The notes: a model not told the origin generated them from the letters alone. A DNA stretch of 64,000 nt from Labilibaculum antarcticum (GCF_002356295.1 NZ_AP018042.1:186001-250000); one strand, 5' to 3'; shown: positions 19,201-28,446, numbered from the stretch's first letter. Translations and numbers: made by a program.

Positions 19201-20738
19201 GCTTACCAAAAACAGCTTACAATGAATTTATTTCTACCAGTATGAAACAAGATTCACTGAGCTTTATGACACCTTTAGCACGATACAGTTCCATCGATCA
19301 TACTATTAAAGCAAAATATGTGATGGATTTGGCTGTTGCCGATGCTAAAATATATCCTGACAAGGGAGATGTTAACATTGAAGACGGAGGACTGATGCAA
19401 ACGCTTCGGAACTCTAAAGTACTGGCAGACACGATTAATTCGTTTCACAATATTTTTAATGCAAGCATTAATATTCACAGCAAAAATTCTTATTCCGGAT
19501 CGGGTAATTACAGCTATTTGGATGCAACAGAAGGTGAACAGGAACTGTTTTTTGATGTGATAGATGTAGATAGCCTCGGACAAACCATTGCCATGGGAAA
19601 TCTGCCCGAAGAAAAATCGTTTAGCCTTAGTCCAGATTTTGATTACAAAGGAAAAGTGAGATTGGAAGCACGCGAAAAATCTCTTTTCTTTCAGGGACAG
19701 ACCAAAATTCACAACAAATGTGAAAGCATTGGGGACAATTGGCTTGATTTCAATTCACAGATTGATCCGAAAGAGATTTATATCCCTGTTGATTTGCACG
19801 TAACAGATGACGAGAGTTTAATGCTGTACAATAGCTTTTTCTTAACGAACGATTCCATTCATATCTACTCGTCATTCCTGTCGCGCAGAATATTTTACAC
19901 CGACAATGTATTATTGGAAGCCAGAGGATTCCTGACCTACAAACCTAATTTCCAGGCCTACCAGATTGCCTCAAAAGAAAAACTGCAAGATATGGACGCA
20001 AGTGGAAGTATCCTTTCTTTTTATCAGGGCAATTGCAATATGAGAGGAGAAGGACTGGTTAATCTGGGAGCCGAATTGGGACAAATAAAACAAATTTCGG
20101 CCGGAGCTATCGAGCACGATTTATCGAGTGATATTGTAACCCTTGATTTGATTTTTGGTGTTGATTTCTTTATGAATAATCAGGCCATGAAGATTATGGA
20201 AACAGCCTTTACTCAAGCCAATTTAAAACCCACAAACATCAACAAGCAGAACTACACCAGAAAACTGGCTGAAATAATGGGACGCAAAAGAGCCGAATTA
20301 GCGGTGCTTGAAATGGATGGTAACGGCACATTTAAAACCTTGCCTAATGAACTTTTACACACCATCTATTTCAACAATCTCGATTTTATTTGGGACAAAG
20401 AATCTAAGGCATATCAATCAATTGGTGAAATTGGAATAGGAAATATCAACGATAAGCAAATCAATAAAAGTATAAAAGGGAAAATAGAACTGGACAAGAA
20501 ACGAAGTGGAAACCGATTAACCATGTATCTTGAAATTGATAAATCGACATGGTTCTTTTTCGAATATCACCATGGAGTGATGTTTGTAAGATCATCGAAC
20601 GAGGAATTCAATACCATACTGCACGAAACCAAAGAAAAAAATCGTGAATTTAAAGATCCGTTAAAGAAAAATCCGTATTCGTATATTATTTGTCCGCGCT
20701 CTCAAAAAACAAAATTTCTGAAGCAATTTAATTTATAG
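16266..20738 (+). CDS. Large exported protein of unknown function (1490 aa)
   Basis: The protein begins with a signal peptide (residues 1-24, ending SVLAQ). The rest is hydrophilic and rich in beta-strand patterns of alternating polar and hydrophobic residues. No transmembrane helix, T9SS tail, lipobox or enzyme motif is evident. Recurrent words such as KGTF.SD and the many short strand-turn units suggest a long repetitive beta structure. It ends SQKTKFLKQFNL, which is unlike a beta-barrel C-terminus. I do not recognise the family. It is the only gene of its unit and ends in a palindrome shared with the convergent ywbE-like gene. The reading frame is uninterrupted over 4.4 kb, so it is surely expressed. 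Confidence 0.85.
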   Translation: MNKLLFSFILFFGIAISSNSVLAQSIKSFSHDSITFQDEFLKFMDHPTKKKESKEFEDQFPVFWFSPEMTSEKRKNIYEICDIFLSRKARSFPDFYNYFKTLMLFQQQNRDEKDYSNWEKGLIHQISNKKNRLSATHDFLIQTQNLLQDTIIHESYATKWKCKNAKFKFLFDKKLSIQFDQADLYCIAQRDSSCIYNTSGIYDPFERIWTGNKGKVTWKRAGKSDSEEFATFDSYTIDTQKTSFQIDTVSYYNKELFDDKIEGSLSDKMNSVNDPSLAIYPRFESFEKEIEIKNLFENLNYKGGIAIHGAKFLGKGSPELPSVIELSRHDTLFLRARSEHFSFHNNRVVGKDTEIEILLDTCQIYHPGLLFQYFPDKKEVNLIREGEGIALSPYFNTYHNLIMDFGMLIWNMDENLMHFTSMKGATSRQAHFESMNYFSINRFMKIQGMDKENPLVSLHKYADYSYVETFTAMEYANFIKKPVNQVRQQIIRLSFQGFVIYNRNTDEVTLQQRLTDYIKSGMGRQDYDVIRFSTETENNEDDATLRMGSYNLDINGVRHIAVSDSQNVVIFPKHQKITLKKDRDFQFDGRIMAGLLDLYGKDFNFSYENFKIDLDLIDSLQINIVNDSLSTYGRRYTARLGSVLEKITGNLLIDDPNNKSGLKNYAEYPIFNSSDSCFVYYDSKKIQDGAYKKEAFYFKVDPYTINNINNFKKEDISLKGTFVSDSIFPTFRETLSIADDNSLGFYHVTPQNGLPVYGKGTFTDTIHLSNAGLIGDGTLNYLTSTTKSEKFVFRPEIMTTQAESFELKELASHMNNPEVNGEKIFATWYPYKDELYVKSTALPIDMYKKLATLSGTLKITPTEITGLGDMELVNAELQSDYFTYTPKTIVADTAGFKLKNTDAEGYAFESKDVRAYIDFNSRTGQFTSTTVGSISEFPSNKYMAYINSFDWEMDKQELLFGSEDESNLASLWEQGKMESLPKTAYNEFISTSMKQDSLSFMTPLARYSSIDHTIKAKYVMDLAVADAKIYPDKGDVNIEDGGLMQTLRNSKVLADTINSFHNIFNASINIHSKNSYSGSGNYSYLDATEGEQELFFDVIDVDSLGQTIAMGNLPEEKSFSLSPDFDYKGKVRLEAREKSLFFQGQTKIHNKCESIGDNWLDFNSQIDPKEIYIPVDLHVTDDESLMLYNSFFLTNDSIHIYSSFLSRRIFYTDNVLLEARGFLTYKPNFQAYQIASKEKLQDMDASGSILSFYQGNCNMRGEGLVNLGAELGQIKQISAGAIEHDLSSDIVTLDLIFGVDFFMNNQAMKIMETAFTQANLKPTNINKQNYTRKLAEIMGRKRAELAVLEMDGNGTFKTLPNELLHTIYFNNLDFIWDKESKAYQSIGEIGIGNINDKQINKSIKGKIELDKKRSGNRLTMYLEIDKSTWFFFEYHHGVMFVRSSNEEFNTILHETKEKNREFKDPLKKNPYSYIICPRSQKTKFLKQFNL

Positions 20739-20752
20739 ATTGTGGGGTTTTC

Positions 20753-20780
20753 GTAGAGGCGTAGCATGCTGCGCCTCTAC
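20753..20780. terminator. Near-perfect palindrome between convergent genes
   Basis: GTAGAGGCG (20753-20761) and CGCCTCTAC (20772-20780) flank a smaller AGCATGCT palindrome, giving a 28-nt sequence that is symmetric except for one T/G pair. It sits between the stops of two convergent genes and probably stops transcription from both sides. Words of this kind are also common as dispersed palindromes, so copies elsewhere are possible. Confidence 0.7.
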
Positions 20781-20787
20781 ACTCCCA

Positions 20788-20985
20788 TTATTCAATAATT
20801 TCCTTTACCCTACCCACCTGACCATTTTCGAGCATTACCTTAATGCCATGTGGATGCATGTGCGAATTGGTTAACAAATTTTTCACAACCCCTTCGGTCA
20901 GTTTTCCTGATCGCTGATCGGCTTTCAGCACAATTCGAACCTCAAGTCCTGGATGAATATCTGCCCTCTTTGTTCCGTCTTTCAT
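20788..20985 (-). CDS. YwbE family protein
   Basis: A 65-residue basic protein that matches the YwbE (DUF2196) family over its whole length. The opening HPGLEVRIVLKADQRSGKLT and the segment VVKNLLTNSHMHPHGIKVML are typical. The family is small, cytosolic and of unknown function; its fold looks like a short nucleic-acid-binding beta-barrel, which is inference. It stands alone, facing the giant exported-protein gene across the 20753-20780 palindrome. Confidence 0.85.
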   Translation of the reverse strand: MKDGTKRADIHPGLEVRIVLKADQRSGKLTEGVVKNLLTNSHMHPHGIKVMLENGQVGRVKEIIE

Positions 20986-21084
20986 TTCTATATTTTTAAG
21001 AATATTATTGTAAATCTCTACAGAGTAAAAGTAAAGCCTTTTTACGGATTATCAACCAAGCGGATATTTTACTGTCAGTAGGAT

Positions 21085-21440
21085 ATCGAGCATCGCACTT
21101 TTTATTGAAAAATTACTACCTCCATACTCGGACATCCCTCTTTTTACAGCAAGCTTGCCTCCCGCTGCAGGAAGCTTGCAAAAAAAACAGAGCAACTTGC
21201 CCCAAAGAGGCATGCATGCATCTGTAACAAACAAGCTTGCAATCACAATAGAGAAGCATGCCTCTTTTTACAAGTAGCTTGCTGGTTACAGAAGAAAGCT
21301 TGATGCCCATAGCAGCAAGTTGCTGTATAAAACAGGGAACAATCCTTATTCAACAGGGAAGTTTCCCTATCGGAATAGGAAAATTGCCTCTTTGGATAGG
21401 ACGTTTCCTTATGCAAACAGGAAAGAGAACAAGCAAACAA
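21085..21440. repeat. Degenerate 21-nt tandem repeat tract A
   Basis: Hexamers related to GCTTGC recur every 21 nt: starts at 21153, 21174, 21195, 21216, then (after a 2-nt slip) 21235, 21256, 21277, 21298, 21319, 21340, 21361, 21382, 21403. In the plus-strand frame each unit encodes a heptad close to [S/K][L/F][P/L][I/L]xxG, for example SLPPAAG, SFPIGIG and KLPLWIG. That frame is broken by the slip and by stops. Weak periodicity extends upstream to about 21085. It may be a decayed heptad-repeat coding sequence or a minisatellite. No CRISPR-like identical repeats or unique spacers are present. The whole gap 20986-21541 holds no convincing gene. Confidence 0.75.
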
Positions 21441-21473
21441 TGATTTTCTTAACTATGGGTTAAAATCAACACA

Positions 21474-21502
21474 TAAAAAAACCCGGACACAAGTACCCGG
21501 GA
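21474..21502 (-). terminator. Intrinsic terminator of the 21542-22021 gene
   Basis: On the minus strand CCCGG (21501-21497) pairs with CCGGG (21486-21482) and is followed by seven T residues (21481-21475), 40 nt after the stop codon. Confidence 0.85.
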
Positions 21503-21541
21503 CATTCAATTGTATGCAGTTAAAGGGATATTCTCAAAAAA

Positions 21542-22021
21542 TTATTCACTAATTACAACAGTTTTCTTTTTGCCGGGAAAACGGTTCTTTAATTCGGCAC
21601 TAGCTTCTGCAGCACCTGGCTGTCCCATACTGGCAGCATTTTTCAAAACTTTATATACCGATAACGACGCGCTGTAAGCTTCACTTCCAGCCAAAGTCAT
21701 TGTATCATCAATTTCGTTTGTAATGCGCTCCAGTGGCGTTAGTATTTGGCGTAATGCTTTAACACTTTCCAAATCTAATTTTGCTTCGGGCACATCAATA
21801 AAATTTGGCATAAAATCGGGATATATTCGAGCATATTCGAGCGATTTCTCGACAAATGCCAATGTTTTATCGCCCATTTTAGGCAACTCCTTTTTATCAC
21901 TTGCCAATAAAGAAATCAATTTTGGCTCCAAAACTGTTTTTAAGGTAACCAATGCCTGATTTACCTGACTTTGCTCTTCAGGTGTTAATATAAATGAAAT
22001 TTTATTCTCCATATTTGTCAT
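21542..22021 (-). CDS. Hypothetical helical cytosolic protein
   Basis: A 159-residue protein, possibly starting at Met4. It has no signal peptide and no membrane segment. Almost all of it is predicted helical from its heptad-like hydrophobic spacing, with a Gln/Glu-rich N-terminus (ILTPEEQSQVNQAL) and a basic tail (FPGKKKTVVISE). I do not recognise a named family. It has its own terminator, and 380 nt of AT-rich DNA separates it from the divergent neighbour, so it is a monocistronic unit. A structural or stress role is possible but not supported by any motif. Confidence 0.7.
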   Translation of the reverse strand: MTNMENKISFILTPEEQSQVNQALVTLKTVLEPKLISLLASDKKELPKMGDKTLAFVEKSLEYARIYPDFMPNFIDVPEAKLDLESVKALRQILTPLERITNEIDDTMTLAGSEAYSASLSVYKVLKNAASMGQPGAAEASAELKNRFPGKKKTVVISE

Positions 22022-22400
22022 TTAAAATGTTTGTTTATATTACCCTTAATAATTTACTTATGTAATTTATTAAAACATTTCACAGAACACAACAAAATGT
22101 GTTTATTTATATTATGTATTAATTACAAACACACATCACAACCCTATTGTTTCTACTGCAGATACTTATGAGACAAATACGAACCACCCCATAATCGATA
22201 AAAAGATAACTACGGTTAATCTGGCAGGAATTAGTTGAACATTTAAACGAAACCGCCCATACATCAACAATTAAATTATGAGGTTAAGTAAAAAAGCAAT
22301 ATATTCATGATAAATTAATTGGTATATTCTTAGTTAAATTGTACAGTATATCATCAGACAACTATTATAAGAACAGTTTTTTAACAAACAACCGAAAAGA
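22022..22400. other. AT-rich divergent intergenic region
   Basis: About 380 nt between divergently transcribed genes. I see no open frame, tRNA-like fold or strong inverted repeat. It presumably carries the promoters of both neighbours, but no clear TTTG/TAnnTTTG pair could be fixed by eye. Confidence 0.5.
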
Positions 22401-22868
22401 ATGAAGGTCTCTAATCAGCAAGTCGTTAAAGCCAGATTCTCAAACAATGGTCATATTTCATTCTCTTATACTAAACTCAGTTTTCAAAAGAATTTTTTTA
22501 GTTTTTCAGTACCTATTATTCTTATTCCCATTTTAATCATTTCAAACTCTTTAAATCTGTACAGTGCATACAGAGATGAATCAAATTATGAGATGATTTT
22601 TTTCATATCCATCCTCATAATTAGTTTTGCACTAACCATTCTTACAATATATAAATACAAGGAAGCTAAAACAATGGATGGCAAGGAGTTTACTTTCCGG
22701 GAAATAAAAACGGTTCGCATTCGGGAATCGAAAAAAAATGCGAAATTAGCTTTCGAATTTACAAATGGATTAAAGCATAAAATGTCGATTACAAAAGACG
22801 ATGCCTATTCCGATTTCTTCAAAAACATGAGTTATGCCAACGTAAAAATTTCAACAAACAAAAGTTAG
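22401..22868 (+). CDS. Hypothetical small membrane protein
   Basis: A 155-residue protein with two hydrophobic helices (about residues 33-55 and 63-85) separated by a short loop, so both ends are probably cytosolic. The C-terminal ~70 residues form a soluble domain with a strand pattern (KTVRIRESKKNAKLAFEF). This layout resembles PH-like membrane proteins, which is a weak resemblance only. It is 136 nt upstream of ppk1 on the same strand and may be co-transcribed with it. No named family is recognised. Confidence 0.65.
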   Translation: MKVSNQQVVKARFSNNGHISFSYTKLSFQKNFFSFSVPIILIPILIISNSLNLYSAYRDESNYEMIFFISILIISFALTILTIYKYKEAKTMDGKEFTFREIKTVRIRESKKNAKLAFEFTNGLKHKMSITKDDAYSDFFKNMSYANVKISTNKS

Positions 22869-23004
22869 CAAATCAAAACAAACTAATTCTTACAAGTAAG
22901 GAAAGTAAGGAAAACCTTTGCATAAGCCAACAATAGATAGCTATGGAAACAAAAAAATGCTTAATTTTATCTGTATAGATAAATATTCCAAAGTCCATCA
23001 TCAT

Positions 23005-25116
23005 ATGCCAAAATATCAGTTCCTTAACAGAGATTTAAGTTGGTTATCCTTCAATAAAAGAGTCTTACAAGAGGCTTCAAACACATCACTGCCATTATAC
23101 GAGAGAATCAAATTTTTAGCAATCTATTCTTCAAACCTCGATGAATTCTATCGGGTGCGCCTGGGGACCTACAAACGCTTTACCGAATTACCAGACGAAG
23201 ACAAGGATATTCTGCGAGAGAATCCTGATGCTATATTGAAAAACATCAACGCTGAAGTTGATCGTCAGCAAAATGAATTTGGGAACATTTTTACGCAGCA
23301 AATTATTCCTGCGTTGGAAGAGGAAAATATTGTTCTACTGCGAGATCAGGCCTTATGCGAAGAGCATCATCAGTTCGTAAAAGATTTTTTTCTTGATAAT
23401 TTGTTGCCTCATGTTCAGCCCATCCTGTTACTGAAAAAGCAGATTCAGCCTTTTCTTCAAAATAACGTGATTTATATTGCGGTTAAGTTGTTTAAAAAAA
23501 ACAAAAAAGAAGAGGAAGAAGGAGCTCCAAAGGCTCGTCGTTCCCGATACGCGATTATAAAAGTTCCAAGTCATCGTTTCCCTCGCTTTATAGAATTACC
23601 TGCGAAAGATGACAAGCATTTCATCATGTTTCTCGACGACATTATTAAATTGCGGATGAAGCTATTGTTTCCTGGCTACAAGATAGATTCCAGCTACAGC
23701 TTTAAGCTTAGCCGCGATGCCGATTTACTGATTGAAGATGAATATTCAGGCGATTTAATTAAAATGATCGCGAACAGTTTAAAAAAACGGGAAACTGGCA
23801 CTCCTTCACGCTTTTTATATGATGCAGAAATCCCAAAAGACTTTCTTAAATTTCTAAAAGATTCGTTTAATCTGTTAAACAATGACATGGTTAAAGGAGC
23901 CCGATATCATAATTTTCAGGATTTCTTCGGTTTTCCAAATCCAAAATATCCTGAACTAGAGCAAGAATTGTTTCATCCCTTAAAGGTGGATGAATTGCAT
24001 GCTAATAAATCAGTTTTTAAAACCATTCGACTAAAAGATCAAATTCTTCATTTCCCTTATCAGTCGTACGAATATGTAATTCGCTTTTTAAACGAAGCTG
24101 CCGTAGATCCTAAAGTTGAAGAAATTAAAGCGACTCAATATCGGGTTGCCGATAATTCGGCCGTTGTAAATGCATTAATTAATGCTGCATTAAACGGTAA
24201 AAAAGTGACCGTATTTGTTGAAGTTAAGGCGCGTTTCGATGAAGAAGCCAATTTGAGATCGGCAAGTGAAATGAGAAAAGCCGGAGTAAAGATTATTGAC
24301 AGTATTCCCGGACTAAAAGTTCACGCCAAACTAGCTTTGGTATTGCGTAAAGGCGATAAAAAGGATTATGCTTTTTTAAGCACCGGTAATTTTAATGAGA
24401 ACACAGCCAAAATTTATTCTGACCATGGCTTACTAACTTCCGATGAAGTAATTATTACCGAGTTGAAACAACTATTCGATTATCTTGAAAATCAAACGGA
24501 GGGATATGAATTTAGAAAACTTTTGGTGGGTAGATTTAATCTAAGAAGAAGCCTGATTGAATTAATTGATCAGGAAATTCAGAATGTGAAAAATGGGCAG
24601 AAAGGCTATATTATTCTTAAAATGAATGGCCTTCAGGAACGCGATATGATTACCAAATTATACGAAGCCAGCGAAAAAGGAGTGAAAATCGACCTTATTA
24701 TTCGTGGAATTTGTTGTCTGAAACCAAACAAAACCTACGCAAAAAACATTCGGATTATTCGTATTGTTGATCAATTCCTAGAGCATGGAAGAATCTTCTA
24801 CTTTCACAATTTAGGAGAAAAACTCCTGTACCTGTCTTCGGCCGATTGGATGAATCGAAATATACACCGACGAATTGAATGTGCCTTTCCAATTCAGGAT
24901 AAAAAAATAAAAAAAGAGATTATTGATATTTTGAACATCCAACTTCAGGATAATGTTAGTGCCCGACTTTTAGATGGAAAATTTAATAATTTACCCATTC
25001 CAATCAATGGGAAAACAAAGAAAATTCAATCACAAAAGGAAATTTTCGCCTACTTAAACAAAAAGGGAATTTTAAGCAAATCAAGAAAAACCCGATCCGC
25101 AAAAGATTCCGTATAA
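23005..25116 (+). CDS. ppk1: Polyphosphate kinase 1
   Basis: Makes inorganic polyphosphate from ATP. ATG 23005 gives 703 residues, the usual Ppk1 size, and starts with the family opening YQFLNRDLSWLSFNKRVLQEA shortened by one residue at the end; a TTG at 22918 would add 29 unlikely residues. The phospholipase-D-like catalytic region has the autophosphorylated His in PGLKVHAKLAL (about 440) and the second His in QFLEHGRIFYFHN. STGNFNE follows the first. It is followed 35 nt later by sixA, so polyphosphate synthesis and a phosphohistidine phosphatase share a transcript. Confidence 0.96.
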   Translation: MPKYQFLNRDLSWLSFNKRVLQEASNTSLPLYERIKFLAIYSSNLDEFYRVRLGTYKRFTELPDEDKDILRENPDAILKNINAEVDRQQNEFGNIFTQQIIPALEEENIVLLRDQALCEEHHQFVKDFFLDNLLPHVQPILLLKKQIQPFLQNNVIYIAVKLFKKNKKEEEEGAPKARRSRYAIIKVPSHRFPRFIELPAKDDKHFIMFLDDIIKLRMKLLFPGYKIDSSYSFKLSRDADLLIEDEYSGDLIKMIANSLKKRETGTPSRFLYDAEIPKDFLKFLKDSFNLLNNDMVKGARYHNFQDFFGFPNPKYPELEQELFHPLKVDELHANKSVFKTIRLKDQILHFPYQSYEYVIRFLNEAAVDPKVEEIKATQYRVADNSAVVNALINAALNGKKVTVFVEVKARFDEEANLRSASEMRKAGVKIIDSIPGLKVHAKLALVLRKGDKKDYAFLSTGNFNENTAKIYSDHGLLTSDEVIITELKQLFDYLENQTEGYEFRKLLVGRFNLRRSLIELIDQEIQNVKNGQKGYIILKMNGLQERDMITKLYEASEKGVKIDLIIRGICCLKPNKTYAKNIRIIRIVDQFLEHGRIFYFHNLGEKLLYLSSADWMNRNIHRRIECAFPIQDKKIKKEIIDILNIQLQDNVSARLLDGKFNNLPIPINGKTKKIQSQKEIFAYLNKKGILSKSRKTRSAKDSV

Positions 25117-25151
25117 AACTTGAAATAATTACTCCTAAAGCCACAAACCCA

Positions 25152-25658
25152 ATGAAACGACTGATTCTTGTTAGACACGCTAAAACAGAAGTTATTAGAT
25201 ACGATATTTCGGACTATCAACGTAGTTTGGTTGACAGAGGAATAAATGATTCAAAACTAATTGCAAACAAGCTATTTTTAAAGGATATAATTCCAGACTT
25301 GATTATTTCTAGTCCCGCCAACAGGGCTATTGAAACTACTTTACTGTTTGCCAATGTATTGCAATACCCAATCGATAAAATTGAGCAAAACGATGATTTG
25401 TACGATGGTTTCACCACCCATGAATTTTTAGACTTACTCAACCAATTGGGAAAACAGAATGATACCATTATGGTGGTTGGACACAATCCTAGCATTGAAT
25501 ATTTGGCCTTTAACCTTACCGAAGAGTTTTATAACGCGGTACCAACCTGTACAGTAATTGGCATCGATTTTCATGTTGATAAATGGGCTGACATTGAAGT
25601 AAGAACAGGAAAATTGGCTTTATACGAGTACCCTAAGAAGTATAAGGAGGCGAAGTAG
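25152..25658 (+). CDS. sixA: SixA-type phosphohistidine phosphatase
   Basis: A 168-residue histidine phosphatase of the phosphoglycerate-mutase superfamily. The catalytic RHAKTE motif is at residues 8-13, and the second arginine and histidine are in SSPANRAIET and VVGHNPSIE. The small size, without cap insertions, matches SixA, which removes phosphate from His-containing phosphotransfer proteins. It directly follows ppk1, and the pairing recurs in Bacteroidetes as far as I recall. The true substrate here could be any phosphohistidine protein. Confidence 0.9.
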   Translation: MKRLILVRHAKTEVIRYDISDYQRSLVDRGINDSKLIANKLFLKDIIPDLIISSPANRAIETTLLFANVLQYPIDKIEQNDDLYDGFTTHEFLDLLNQLGKQNDTIMVVGHNPSIEYLAFNLTEEFYNAVPTCTVIGIDFHVDKWADIEVRTGKLALYEYPKKYKEAK

Positions 25659-25975
25659 GTGGGGATATTTAAAAAATGATTATTACAATAACACTGTGAT
25701 TCACTTTTTCAAAATACTTACATCAATATTATTAATAGCTTCTTCAAATAAGAAATTATTTTTCAAAATTACCTTGATAATTTAATGCATCTCGATACCT
25801 TGACCAATAAGGATTTTCGACATTTATGAATGATAGTATTGTTAGTTATAATATTAAATGTAAGTAAGCTCCTGAAGGAGCTTATGGGTTAGTATTCTCT
25901 TTTGTCAAGAAAAATGAGAAATTCTATTTTGCCGGAATGTTCACAATACCATAAACAAATAGGTAAATACTTCAA
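25659..25975. other. Intergenic region with a small palindrome
   Basis: This 317-nt gap between convergent sixA and topB holds one clear hairpin, TAAGCTCC (25865-25872)/GGAGCTTA (25877-25884) with loop TGAA. It lacks a T-run directly after the stem on either side, so it is a weak terminator or a dispersed palindrome. No gene is visible in the rest. Confidence 0.5.
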
Positions 25976-28339
25976 TTACTGTTTCCCAAAAATGATCTTT
26001 CCCTGATTATCCAAAATTAATTTGCCATCAACTGATTCTTGTGATTGCGGATCTTTAAAGCCTTTAATCAGAGGCGTTTTTCCTTGAGTGGCTAACGACT
26101 TTATTTGGGCTTCGCTCAACTTTTTCTCCATAAAAACAAAAGGGACAATAAACTTACATCCGTTTCGGTAATTGGAACAACCATAGGCAGCATTCCCTTT
26201 AAGGAGTGTCCCTGTCTTACAAACCGGACAAGTCCATACGTCAGCTTCCTCGGCAATGAATTCGATACTAAAATCAGGTGCAAATGCCAGTTGACCATTT
26301 TGCTTTTTCCCTCCAATTTCGAATCCCTTAATTTTGGGAGTTATTTTTTTCAACACCAATCCCTCAACTTGCTTATCGGTTAACTTTTTCCCTTCAAATT
26401 CAAAGGGAATTCGAATTTTACATCCATTTCCCCAATTGGAGCATCCCCAAGCATTTTTGCCTTTTAAAATCTTCCCTTCTCCACATTTAGGACAAGTTAA
26501 TTCCTTCTTGGCAGCAGGCTGTGCTTTAGCCTGAGACTTTTTCTTTTCTTTTTCCTTCTCCTCATCAATCACTTCAATTTGACTGATGTTTTTCCTCGAT
26601 TTTACATCCCAAACAATTCCTACAACCATATTTTTAAGTTCGGCCATAAACTGGTTTACTTCGTAGTTACCCAACTCAATTTCCCGAAGTTTCTTTTCCC
26701 ATTGTCCGGTAAGCTCTGCCGATTTCAACAAATCATTCTGTATGGTATCAATTAACTGAATACCTGTAATTGTTGCCTCAAGTCGTTTCTTTTCCCTTTT
26801 AATGTACTTCCTTTTAAACAATGTCTCAATAATATTGGCTCGAGTCGAAGGACGACCAATTCCATTCTCCTTCATTAATTCCCGTAACTCATCATCATCG
26901 ACTTGTTTTCCTGCAGTTTCCATAGCTCGCAACAATGTTGCCTCTGAATAATGTTTGGGTGCTTGGGTCTGTTTTTCTGCCAAATCGGGAACATGTTCTC
27001 CACTCTCCCCTTTCACAAAAGAAGGAAGAAGAACACCGTCGCCAATGTTACCGTCTTTAGCATATAAAACACGCCAACCCGGATCCAAAATCTGTTTCCC
27101 TGTTGCTTTAAAATCGATGGTGGTCACCTTTCCCAATACGGTTGTGTTGCTCACTTTACAATCCGGATAGAATACCGAAATAAACCTTCGGGTTACTATG
27201 TCATAAACCTGCTTTTCGTCGTACGACAATCCCGCAGGGGCAACACCAGTAGGAATAATAGCATGGTGATCCGTCACCTTCTTATCATCAAAAACCTTCT
27301 TTGATTTTTTAATTTTAGCCTTTAAAAGAGGTTCGGTAAATTCACTAAATGATTTTAGTTTTTGAAGTATTCCGGGTATCTTTTTATACAAATCATCCGT
27401 AAGGTAAGTGGTATCAACCCTAGGATATGTAGTTAATTTCTTCTCATACAAACTTTGAATCATGCGCAGCGTATCCTCGGCCGAAAGGCCCAATTTCCGG
27501 TTACAATCCACCTGTAAAGAGGTTAAATCATATAATCTTGGCGGTTGTTCAACCCCACTCTTTTTCTCAACCGAAACAATTTCGAATGGCTCCGATTTAA
27601 TTTTATCCAGAAAATCAACTCCTTGCTCCTTTCGATCGAATCGACCATGAGTTGCAGCAAAGCTTACCTCACGATAAATAGTTTTTAGTTCCCAATAAGT
27701 TTGAGGGATAAAATTATCAATCTCCTTTTGACGATTTACAATTAAAGCCAAAGTTGGTGTTTGTACTCTTCCAATGGAAAGTACAGATTTACCATTGGCA
27801 TATTTAAGTGTATAAAGTCGTGTTGCGTTAATTCCCAAAAGCCAATCACCAATTGATCTTGAAGATCCTGCAGCATATAATTTATCAAACTCCTTGCTAT
27901 CCCGTAAATTATTAAATCCCTCGCGAATAGCCTCTTCTGTTAGAGATGATATCCAAAGTCTTTTAACCGGCACCTTGCATTTGGCTTTGTGTAGAACCCA
28001 TCGTTGAATCACTTCCCCTTCGATACCCGCATCACCACAATTAATTACCTCTGTAGCGTTGGAAATTAATTTTGCTAGCGTATCAAACTGTTTTTGAACC
28101 CCTTTATTAGGTATTACACGAATACCGAAACGCGCAGGAATGATTGGCAAGTCATTCAAGTGCCAATACTTCCAATTTAGATCGTACTCATGAGGTTCCT
28201 TTAAACCACACAAATGGCCAAAAGTCCATGAAACTTGATAACCATTTCCTTCAAAATATCCATCTCGTTTACTTTTTGCGCCTAATATTAGGGCAATTTC
28301 ACGTGCAACACTTGGTTTCTCAGCTATACAAACTATCAT
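25976..28339 (-). CDS. topB: DNA topoisomerase III (type IA)
   Basis: Relaxes and decatenates single-stranded DNA through a tyrosine link. The 787 residues start with the Toprim domain (VCIAEKPSVAREIA, acidic NCGDAGIEGE). The catalytic region contains TTYPRVDTTYL, whose Tyr is the nucleophile, and IGRVQTPTLALI. The C-terminus carries two CPxC...GCSN.R/GNGC zinc modules (about 620-655 and 705-740), each followed by an IPF/VPF strand and a short helical repeat (KKLTDKQVEGL, KKLSEAQIKSL). Family length is about 650-700, so the two-module tail is an extension often seen in Bacteroidetes TopB. Confidence 0.95.
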   Translation of the reverse strand: MIVCIAEKPSVAREIALILGAKSKRDGYFEGNGYQVSWTFGHLCGLKEPHEYDLNWKYWHLNDLPIIPARFGIRVIPNKGVQKQFDTLAKLISNATEVINCGDAGIEGEVIQRWVLHKAKCKVPVKRLWISSLTEEAIREGFNNLRDSKEFDKLYAAGSSRSIGDWLLGINATRLYTLKYANGKSVLSIGRVQTPTLALIVNRQKEIDNFIPQTYWELKTIYREVSFAATHGRFDRKEQGVDFLDKIKSEPFEIVSVEKKSGVEQPPRLYDLTSLQVDCNRKLGLSAEDTLRMIQSLYEKKLTTYPRVDTTYLTDDLYKKIPGILQKLKSFSEFTEPLLKAKIKKSKKVFDDKKVTDHHAIIPTGVAPAGLSYDEKQVYDIVTRRFISVFYPDCKVSNTTVLGKVTTIDFKATGKQILDPGWRVLYAKDGNIGDGVLLPSFVKGESGEHVPDLAEKQTQAPKHYSEATLLRAMETAGKQVDDDELRELMKENGIGRPSTRANIIETLFKRKYIKREKKRLEATITGIQLIDTIQNDLLKSAELTGQWEKKLREIELGNYEVNQFMAELKNMVVGIVWDVKSRKNISQIEVIDEEKEKEKKKSQAKAQPAAKKELTCPKCGEGKILKGKNAWGCSNWGNGCKIRIPFEFEGKKLTDKQVEGLVLKKITPKIKGFEIGGKKQNGQLAFAPDFSIEFIAEEADVWTCPVCKTGTLLKGNAAYGCSNYRNGCKFIVPFVFMEKKLSEAQIKSLATQGKTPLIKGFKDPQSQESVDGKLILDNQGKIIFGKQ

Positions 28340-28446
28340 GCGTACTATTCCTGTTTAAATGCAAAAAATTCTCGGCAATCATTCAGTTCGTAATTGAAAT
28401 ATCTATTCATGAACCGAACAATACTTTCTATAAAAATATAGTTTTA

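Noticed and set aside
21085-21440. CRISPR array
   Set aside because: The period is 21 nt with gradually diverging units and no identical repeat plus unique spacer structure; no cas gene is present.
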